Positions 58,449 to 64,000 of a DNA stretch of 64,000 nucleotides are shown here, in pieces (the first letter of the stretch is position 1; every line of letters begins with the position of its first letter). The notes beneath the pieces are model-generated. The model ran no database searches. It was not told where the DNA came from and saw only the letters and a list, made by a program, of their open reading frames with translations. A program made the translations under genes and the position numbers. Source of the stretch: Streptomyces sp. yr375 (GTDB taxonomy: Bacteria; Actinomycetota; Actinomycetes; Streptomycetales; Streptomycetaceae); NCBI RefSeq assembly GCF_900110755.1, contig NZ_FOFF01000038.1, forward strand, positions 1-64,000, in the 5' to 3' direction.

Positions 58449-61151
58449 CTGACTACGTTCCGAGAGCTCGGGATCCTTCCCGAGACCGCCGAGGCCCTCG
58501 AAGCCGTCGGCATCATCACCCCCTTCCCCATCCAGGAGATGACGCTCCCCGTGGCCCTGACGGGCACGGACGTCATCGGCCAGGCCAAGACCGGCACCGG
58601 CAAGACGCTCGGCTTCGGGCTCCCGCTCCTCGAGCGCGTGACCGTCCCCGCCGACGTCGAGGCCGGCCGCGCCAAGCCCGAGGCCCTCACCGACGCCCCG
58701 CAGGCGCTCGTCGTCGTCCCCACGCGCGAGCTGTGCACGCAGGTCACCAACGACCTGCTGACCGCGGGCAAGGTGCGCAACGTGCGCGTCCTCGCCATCT
58801 ACGGCGGCCGGGCCTACGAGCCCCAGGTCGAGGCCCTGAAGAAGGGCATCGACGTCGTCGTCGGCACCCCGGGCCGGCTCCTGGACCTCGCGGGCCAGAA
58901 GAAGCTCGACCTCAGGCACATCAAGTCGCTCGTCCTCGACGAGGCCGACGAGATGCTCGACCTGGGCTTCCTGCCCGACGTCGAGAAGATCATCAACATG
59001 CTTCCGGCGAAGCGCCAGACCATGCTGTTCTCGGCGACCATGCCGGGCGCGGTCATCGGTCTCGCCCGCCGCTACATGTCGCAGCCCACGCACATCCGCG
59101 CCACCGCGCCGGACGACGAGGGCGTGACCGTCGCGAACATCTCGCAGCACGTGTACCGCGCGCACAACATGGACAAGCCCGAGATGGTCAGCCGCATCCT
59201 CCAGGCCGACGGCCGGGGCCTGGTCATGGTCTTCTGCCGGACGAAGCGCACCGCGGCCGACCTCGCCGACCAGCTCCAGCAGCGCGGCTTCGCGTCCGGC
59301 GCGGTCCACGGCGACCTCGGCCAGGGCGCCCGCGAGCAGGCGCTGCGCGCCTTCCGCAACGGCAAGGTCGACGTCCTGGTCTGCACCGACGTCGCCGCGC
59401 GCGGCATCGACGTCGAGGGCGTCACGCACGTCATCAACTACCAGTCGCCGGAAGACGAGAAGACGTTCCTGCACCGCGTCGGCCGCACGGGCCGCGCGGG
59501 CGCCAAGGGCATCGCCGTCACGCTCGTCGACTGGGACGACATCCCGCGCTGGCAGCTCATCAACAAGGCGCTGGAGCTCGACTTCAACGACCCGCCGGAG
59601 ACGTACTCCACCTCCCCGCACTTCTACGAGGAGATGCAGATCCCCGCGGGCACCAAGGGTGTTCTGCCGCGCGCGGAGCGCACCCGCGCCGGGCTCGACG
59701 CCGAGGTGCTGGAAGACCTGGGCGAGCCGGGCGGCCGTGCCGCACGCGGTCGCGGCGACCGAGGTGGCCGCAGTGACCGGGGCGGTCGCAACGACCGCGG
59801 CGAGCGCGGCGGCCGGGGCGAGTCCCGCTCCCCCGCCGGCGAGCGGGTCGGCGAGCGCGCCGGCACCGAGGAGCGCGCCGCCCGCACGCCGCGTCGCCGT
59901 CGTCGTACGCGCAACGGCTCCGCGATCGACGCCGCGCCCGCGCCGCTCGGCACGACGGCACCGGCGCAGGCCCCCGTGGCCGAGCCGACGTCGTCCGTGA
60001 CGGAGGAGACCGCAGGGCCGCGCACCCCGCGCCGTCGCCGCCGTACACGCACCGGGTCCGGGCAGGAGGCCGCCGCAGTCGCGGTGGCGGTCGCTGAAGT
60101 GACGGTCGCTGAAGTGGCTGTCGCGCCTGTCGCCGAGGCCGCCGAGGCGGTCGTGGCGACGGTGGAGGGCTCGGCCCTCGACGCCCCGGAGGCCGCCGAG
60201 AAGCCGCGCCGCCGCCGTACCCGCAAGCCGGCCGAGACCGCCGTCGACACGGTGGTGGAGGCCGCGGAGGCACCCGAGGTTCCGGAGGCGACGGTGGCCG
60301 CGCCACGTCGTCGGACCCGCAAGGCGGCGGCTCCGGCCGAAGCCGTGGTCGAGACCGTCGCGTCCGTCGAGGCCCCGGAGGCCGTCGCGGTCGTCGAGCC
60401 CGTGACCAAGCCGCGCCGTGCTCGTAAGACGGCCGCCGCTGCCGAGACCGTGGCCGACACCGTCGAAGCGACCGAGGCCAAGCCGCGCCGCCGCACCACT
60501 CGCAAGGCCGCCGAGCCCGAGACGACGGTCGTCGCGGCCGAGATCCCGGCTCAGGCCACGCAGGAGGCGGAGCCCGTCAAGCCGCGCCGCACGCGTAAGA
60601 CGGCCGCCGCTGCGGTCGTCGCCGACGCCCCGGCAGCCGCCGAGGCCGAGGTCAAGCCGCGTCGCACCCGCAAGGCAGCGGCCCCGGCCGAAGCCGCCGT
60701 CGACACGGCAGAGGGCACGGAGGCCAAGCCGCGCCGCACCCGCAAGACCGCCGCCGCAGCCGTCGCCGCCGACGCCCCGGAAGCCACCGAGGCCGAGGTC
60801 AAACCGCGTCGCACCCGCAAGGCAGCGGCCCCGGCCGAAGCCGCCGTCGACACGGCAGAGGGCACGGAGGCCAAGCCGCGCCGCACCCGCAAGACCGCCG
60901 CCGCAGCCGTCGCCGCCGACGCCCCGGCAGCCGCCGAGGCCGAGGTCAAGCCGCGCCGCACCCGTAAGACGGCGGCGGCCAAGGCCACGGCCACGGCCGA
61001 CATTCCGGCCCAGGCCACGCAGGAGGCCGCCGAGGTCAAGCCGCGCCGTACGCGCAAGGTTGCCGCCACCGCGCCGGCCGAGGCCGAAGCCGAGGTCAAG
61101 CCCCGTCGCACCCGCAAGGCGACGGCCGCCGCGGAGCCCGCGGACGGCTGA
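58449..61151 (+). CDS. DEAD-box RNA helicase with a long basic repeat tail
   Basis: A 900-residue helicase. The core has the Q motif (FPIQ near 26-29), AKTGTGKT (46-53), PTREL, DEAD (164-167), SAT (195-197) and HRVGRTGR (342-349). It matches RhlE-type Rv3211. From about 435 to the end the tail is Arg/Gly- and then Lys/Arg-Ala-rich with many KPRRTRK units, likely RNA-binding. No ATG, GTG or TTG gives a start before the Q motif: the first in-frame ATG (58539) would delete it. CTG 58449 with AGAGG seven bases upstream encodes the expected (M)TTFRELGIL, so a CTG start is proposed. Confidence 0.9.
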   Translation: MTTFRELGILPETAEALEAVGIITPFPIQEMTLPVALTGTDVIGQAKTGTGKTLGFGLPLLERVTVPADVEAGRAKPEALTDAPQALVVVPTRELCTQVTNDLLTAGKVRNVRVLAIYGGRAYEPQVEALKKGIDVVVGTPGRLLDLAGQKKLDLRHIKSLVLDEADEMLDLGFLPDVEKIINMLPAKRQTMLFSATMPGAVIGLARRYMSQPTHIRATAPDDEGVTVANISQHVYRAHNMDKPEMVSRILQADGRGLVMVFCRTKRTAADLADQLQQRGFASGAVHGDLGQGAREQALRAFRNGKVDVLVCTDVAARGIDVEGVTHVINYQSPEDEKTFLHRVGRTGRAGAKGIAVTLVDWDDIPRWQLINKALELDFNDPPETYSTSPHFYEEMQIPAGTKGVLPRAERTRAGLDAEVLEDLGEPGGRAARGRGDRGGRSDRGGRNDRGERGGRGESRSPAGERVGERAGTEERAARTPRRRRRTRNGSAIDAAPAPLGTTAPAQAPVAEPTSSVTEETAGPRTPRRRRRTRTGSGQEAAAVAVAVAEVTVAEVAVAPVAEAAEAVVATVEGSALDAPEAAEKPRRRRTRKPAETAVDTVVEAAEAPEVPEATVAAPRRRTRKAAAPAEAVVETVASVEAPEAVAVVEPVTKPRRARKTAAAAETVADTVEATEAKPRRRTTRKAAEPETTVVAAEIPAQATQEAEPVKPRRTRKTAAAAVVADAPAAAEAEVKPRRTRKAAAPAEAAVDTAEGTEAKPRRTRKTAAAAVAADAPEATEAEVKPRRTRKAAAPAEAAVDTAEGTEAKPRRTRKTAAAAVAADAPAAAEAEVKPRRTRKTAAAKATATADIPAQATQEAAEVKPRRTRKVAATAPAEAEAEVKPRRTRKATAAAEPADG
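60648..60982 (+). repeat. 147-bp near-perfect tandem repeats in the helicase tail
   Basis: Copies begin at 60648 and 60795 (49 codons each) with only a few mismatches, and a partial third starts at 60942. Each encodes EVKPRRTRKAAAPAEAA, then a VDTAEGTEA spacer and KPRRTRKTAAAAVAADAP. Confidence 0.9.
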
Positions 61152-61173
61152 TCGACCGGCCCGGCATGACGGT

Positions 61174-61213
61174 CCGACGGCCCGGTCCCTCCTCGTGAGG
61201 GCGGGGCCGTCGG
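61174..61213 (+). terminator. Terminator after the DEAD-box gene
   Basis: A 10-bp outer stem (CCGACGGCCC with GGGCCGTCGG) plus an inner CCCTC/GAGGG stem start 22 bases after the helicase stop. Confidence 0.75.
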
Positions 61214-61268
61214 CGTTCCCGCACTCCCGCCTACGGCGCTCCGCGCGCCCTCCCGGTAGCCTCGGCAC

Positions 61269-62147
61269 GTGACCACGCCGAGCATCACCACCCCCTTCCC
61301 CCCGCCCCCAGGCGCGCGTGCGTACCACCTGCGGACCGAGCGCGGTGAGTTCGCCGTCGTCGACGCGCCCGTGCCCGCCGGCGTCGAGCCGCGCGGTGTC
61401 GCGCTGCTGCTGCCCGGCTTCACCGGCAGCAAGGAGGACTTCCACCGGCTGCACGAGCCGCTCGCGGCGCGCGGCTACCGGGCGATCGCCGTGGACGGGC
61501 GCGGGCAGAACGAGTCCGACGGCCCGGCCGAGGACGAATCCCCTTACGCCCAGGAGGAGTTGGCGCGGGACGTGCTGGCGCAGGCGGCGGCCCTCGACAC
61601 GCCCCTGCATCTCGTCGGGCACTCCCTCGGCGGGCAGATCGCCCGCGCCGCCGTCCTCCTCGACCACTCCCCCTTCGTCTCGTTCACGCTCGTCTCCTCG
61701 GGCCCCGCCGAGATCTCCGACTCGCAGAAGGAGCGCGTGAAGCTGCTGCACGACGCGCTCGCGGTGATGACGATGCCGGAGGTGTGGGGGGCGATCCTGG
61801 CGATGGGTCCGCCGGAGGAAGTCGGCGGCCCGGCCCGCGGCTTCGGCAAGCTGGACCAGCTACGGCTGCGCTGGCTGAACCACAAGCCGGCCCAACTCCT
61901 CGTCACCGGCCGCCAGTTGTGCACCGCACCGAACCGGGTCGCCGAACTCGCCGCCGTACCACTGCCGTTCCACGTCGTGTCGGGATCGGTGGACGACACC
62001 TGGCCGGTGAGTCTCCTGGACGAGATGGCGGCGGACCTGCGCGCGCACCGGACGATCGTGCCGGACGCCGAGCACTCCCCGAACCTCGACCAGCCCCTCC
62101 CGACGGCCCACGCCCTGGCCGACTTCTGGGACCACCACCCCCGGTAG
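61269..62147 (+). CDS. Alpha/beta hydrolase
   Basis: A 292-residue soluble hydrolase with PGFTGSKEDFHRL (oxyanion), nucleophile elbow GHSLGG, acid in GSVDDTWP and histidine in DAEHSPNL. General serine-hydrolase type; the substrate is unknown. Start GTG 61269, weak ribosome-binding site. Its stop is 26 bases from the stop of the convergent NYN gene. Confidence 0.9.
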   Translation: MTTPSITTPFPPPPGARAYHLRTERGEFAVVDAPVPAGVEPRGVALLLPGFTGSKEDFHRLHEPLAARGYRAIAVDGRGQNESDGPAEDESPYAQEELARDVLAQAAALDTPLHLVGHSLGGQIARAAVLLDHSPFVSFTLVSSGPAEISDSQKERVKLLHDALAVMTMPEVWGAILAMGPPEEVGGPARGFGKLDQLRLRWLNHKPAQLLVTGRQLCTAPNRVAELAAVPLPFHVVSGSVDDTWPVSLLDEMAADLRAHRTIVPDAEHSPNLDQPLPTAHALADFWDHHPR

Positions 62148-62148
62148 C

Positions 62149-62184
62149 AGTACTGCCAGTACTGCCAGTACTGCTAGTACTGCG
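62149..62184. repeat. Four 9-bp AGTACTGCC tandem repeats
   Basis: Units at 62149, 62158, 62167 and 62176, the third and fourth with one change at the last base. They fill the gap between the convergent hydrolase and NYN genes and run over the last codons of the latter (its TAG is at 62174-62176). Each unit holds the palindrome AGTACT. Confidence 0.85.
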
Positions 62185-63076
62185 TCTGCACGTGCTCCCA
62201 GAAGCCGTCCCGCAGTGAGCGTCTCAGGTCCGCCTGGCCGCGCAGGGAGTACTGGAGGATGCCCTCGGCCTCGACCAGGAGGTCCTGGTCGACGGAGCCG
62301 GGGAGGTAGGGGTGGCCCGGCAGCAGTTCCACCAGGGCCTCGCTGCCGCGGGCCGCGAGCCACTTCGCCGCGATCTGCGCGCCGGCGAAGCGGACGGCCT
62401 CGCGGGTGGGGCGCATCGCGCCGTTCGCCTCGTAGGTCTGGGCGGTGCGGCGGGCGACGTACGGCTTGAAGAAGTCGAGGTCGAGGGTGCGTTGGCTGTC
62501 GACCTCCCAGAGCAGCGGCTCGGCCTGGTTCTTGCCTTCCGGTGCCTCGATGCCCCAGAGGTGGACGCGGGCCCCGTACCCCTGCGCGGCCTCCACCGCC
62601 GAGACCAGGTCCTCGTCGCCGCCGAGCAGGGCCGCGTCGCTGATGGCGCGGTGGCGGGCCAGTGACTCCAGGTCGGAGCGGATGAGCGAATCGACGCCCT
62701 TCTGCTGGTTGTTGGCGTTCAGGTTGCCCAACCGCACCTTGACGTCCGGCAGTTCGGCGATGGACTGCTGCTCGGTGGTGTGGATGCGGCGGCGGGCGCC
62801 GTCGTACCAGTAGACGCGCAGCAGCCGGCTGTCGGCGAAGATCGAGCGGGCGCGGTCGATGAGCGCCTCGATCAGGCCCTCGGCGTCGAGGTCGAAGGCG
62901 CGGCGGTCCTCGGTCCCGGCCACCAGACGCCCCGCCGCCGCGTACAGATACCCCGCGTCGACGAAGATCGCGTGGGTCGAGGGCGTCTTGGCGACCTCGG
63001 CGAGCATGCGGGTGAGCAGCTCGTTCACGCGGTCGATGCGGGCGGCGAGGGCCGGCAGGTCGTCGTTCATCGGCTC
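62174..63076 (-). CDS. NYN-domain (PIN-like nuclease) protein
   Basis: A 300-residue protein with an NYN/LabA-type domain: first acidic site in AIFVDAGYLY, second in KGVDSLIRSDLE, third in LLGGDEDLVSAVEAA, then GARVHLWGIE. The acidic triad fits a metal-dependent RNase. The N-terminal 35 residues look like a short coiled coil (RIDRVNELLTRMLAEV). ATG 63076 is chosen (AGGA upstream); ATG 63070 is possible. Known as a conserved Streptomyces gene after the DEAD-box helicase. Confidence 0.87.
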   Translation of the reverse strand, partial: EPMNDDLPALAARIDRVNELLTRMLAEVAKTPSTHAIFVDAGYLYAAAGRLVAGTEDRRAFDLDAEGLIEALIDRARSIFADSRLLRVYWYDGARRRIHTTEQQSIAELPDVKVRLGNLNANNQQKGVDSLIRSDLESLARHRAISDAALLGGDEDLVSAVEAAQGYGARVHLWGIEAPEGKNQAEPLLWEVDSQRTLDLDFFKPYVARRTAQTYEANGAMRPTREAVRFAGAQIAAKWLAARGSEALVELLPGHPYLPGSVDQDLLVEAEGILQYSLRGQADLRRSLRDGFWEHVQTQY

Positions 63077-63139
63077 CATTGTCCTGGTGGTCACGCTGTG
63101 AGCACAAACGGTCTCGTTCAGTCTCCGTCAGGTCCCTTC

Positions 63140-63210
63140 GCGCAACCCCCTTACTGGTTAGTAATTAGTCGTTCGAAAAATTTCTTTAGCGTAGGGAATG
63201 TTTGTAACAT
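63140..63210. promoter_or_regulatory. AT-rich divergent promoter region with an inverted repeat
   Basis: An unusually AT-rich block (ttagtaattagtcg, then aaaaatttcttta) lies between the NYN gene and the 50-residue protein gene. A palindrome ATGTT-TGT-AACAT occupies 63198-63210. No clean -35/-10 pair stands out in either direction. Confidence 0.45.
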
Positions 63211-63278
63211 GCACCGCGTTGACTCTTCACGTAGACAGCAATCCTCTTCGGGAGGATGACCAGACGAAGGGAGAAGCA

Positions 63279-63431
63279 ATGCGCTTCGAAATCATGCGAC
63301 TCGACGACGTCGACGGCACGCCCGTGGACAGCACCGTCGTGGACGCCGCCTCCGTCAACCGGATCGTCCAGCAAGCCGCCGCCATCGGGCAGCGGCTGTG
63401 GATCCGTCCGGCCGACACCTCGGCCTCGTAA
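63279..63431 (+). CDS. Small conserved hypothetical (50 residues)
   Basis: Start ATG 63279 with GGGAG five bases upstream; the peptide begins MRFEIMRLDDVDG and ends RPADTSAS. It is a single beta-hairpin plus helix by appearance, with no membrane segment. I know it as a conserved small Streptomyces protein; function unknown. A strong terminator follows 60 bases after the stop. Confidence 0.75.
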   Translation: MRFEIMRLDDVDGTPVDSTVVDAASVNRIVQQAAAIGQRLWIRPADTSAS

Positions 63432-63490
63432 CGGATCCTTGCACGCAGGCACCACAGAGCACACAGGCACCACAAAGCAACACAAGCTTT

Positions 63491-63525
63491 CAGAGCCCCC
63501 TACGGCATCGCCGTAGGGGGCTCTG
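63491..63525. terminator. Strong bidirectional terminator
   Basis: A perfect 16-bp stem with a 3-base loop (63491-63506 with 63510-63525) between the 50-residue protein gene and the convergent MarC gene. It lacks a long T tract. Confidence 0.85.
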
Positions 63526-63551
63526 CGCGCTCCGAAGGCCCGTTCAGCCGG

Positions 63552-64000
63552 TCAGCTCGCGTGGATGACCTGCGTGATCCCGTTGATGATCTGCTGCACG
63601 GCGATCGCGGAGAGCATCATGCCCGCGAGCCGTGTCACCAGGACCACGCCACCGTCCTTGATGACCCGGATGATCAGCAGCGAGTACCGCATCACCAGCC
63701 ACAGCACGACGTGGATGGCGAGGATCGCCACCCAGACCGACACCTGCGAGGCCACCCCGTCGGCCTTCTGCACGGCGAGGATGACGGACACGATGGCACC
63801 CGGCCCGGCCAGCAACGGCATGCCGAGCGGGACGAGCGCGACGTTGACGTCCTTGGTCTGCTTCGGTTCGTCGGTCTTGCCGGTGAGCAGGTCCAGCGCG
63901 ATCAGCAGGAGCAGCAGCCCGCCCGCGATCATCAGCGCGGGCACGGAGACGTGCAGGTAGTCGAGGATCTGGTGACCGAGCAGCCCGAACACGGTGATCA
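63552..64000 (-). CDS. MarC-family membrane protein (partial)
   Basis: About 149 codons, running off the window at 64000; the N-terminal part (roughly 50 residues) is missing. Four or five transmembrane helices are visible, with the MarC segment VALVPLGMPLLAGPGAIVSVILAV and a C-terminal LAGMMLSAIAVQQIINGI. MarC proteins were once thought to act in multiple antibiotic resistance; their transport role is unproven. Confidence 0.9.
   Translation of the reverse strand, partial: ITVFGLLGHQILDYLHVSVPALMIAGGLLLLLIALDLLTGKTDEPKQTKDVNVALVPLGMPLLAGPGAIVSVILAVQKADGVASQVSVWVAILAIHVVLWLVMRYSLLIIRVIKDGGVVLVTRLAGMMLSAIAVQQIINGITQVIHAS

Overview
The window is about 72% G+C, with dense genes, third-codon-position GC near 90%, many GTG starts and frequent ATGA/GTGA overlaps. 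The proteins (WblC, mycoredoxin, AdnA/AdnB, MoeZ, PPA1309-, DUF3107- and DUF3152-type proteins) point to Streptomyces or a very close relative. The gene order from the UPF0182 membrane protein (2.5 kb) to the DEAD-box helicase (61 kb) follows a backbone I also know from Mycobacterium tuberculosis (Rv3193c to Rv3211), so most of the window is old actinobacterial core. It is a chromosome segment: I see no phage, plasmid, IS or CRISPR signature.

Layout. 0-2.4 kb: tail of an unknown gene, a Sel1/TPR-repeat protein and the initiator tRNA. 2.5-18.4 kb: UPF0182 protein, PPA1309 protein, PDZ-Lon-like protease, MoaE, an SDR, a DUF2342 zinc protease with a Nudix gene, an operon of three AIM24-type proteins (the first a TerD fusion), a YgjP-like metallopeptidase, a ThiF-like protein and an ABC1/AarF kinase. 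18.5-33 kb is stress response and DNA repair: wblC with its leader ORF, attenuator and promoter; UvrD2; mycoredoxin; NudC; an M20 peptidase; the AdnA/AdnB helicase-nuclease; and an alkyltransferase-like protein. 33-40.6 kb: a flippase-like membrane protein carrying a degenerate kinase domain, two tandem lipoprotein peptidases, and MoeZ.

40.7-52.7 kb looks inserted between moeZ and the DUF3152 gene, which are next to each other in mycobacteria. It holds two units. One is an operon with a PelF-family glycosyltransferase, a polytopic membrane protein, a repeat-rich ORF, a 51-codon ORF, a nucleotide-sugar epimerase and a spherulin-4/PelA-like glycosidase; all junctions overlap, and the operon is full of in-frame tandem repeats. 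This may be a reduced Pel-like exopolysaccharide system. The other is an oligopeptide ABC transporter operon. It is preceded by a consensus promoter, a leaderless 31-codon peptide, an intrinsic attenuator and a pairing that can hide the ribosome-binding site; together these look like an undescribed leader-peptide control system.

52.7-64 kb returns to the core: DUF3152 metzincin, alpha/beta hydrolase, TetR regulator, DUF3107 protein, ferritin-like protein, a DEAD-box helicase that appears to start at CTG and carries a 450-residue Lys/Arg-Ala repeat tail, an NYN-domain protein, a 50-residue protein and the start of a MarC-family gene.

Functions, family names and the synteny comparison rest on reading the translations and on memory. 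Nothing was searched or computed with tools.
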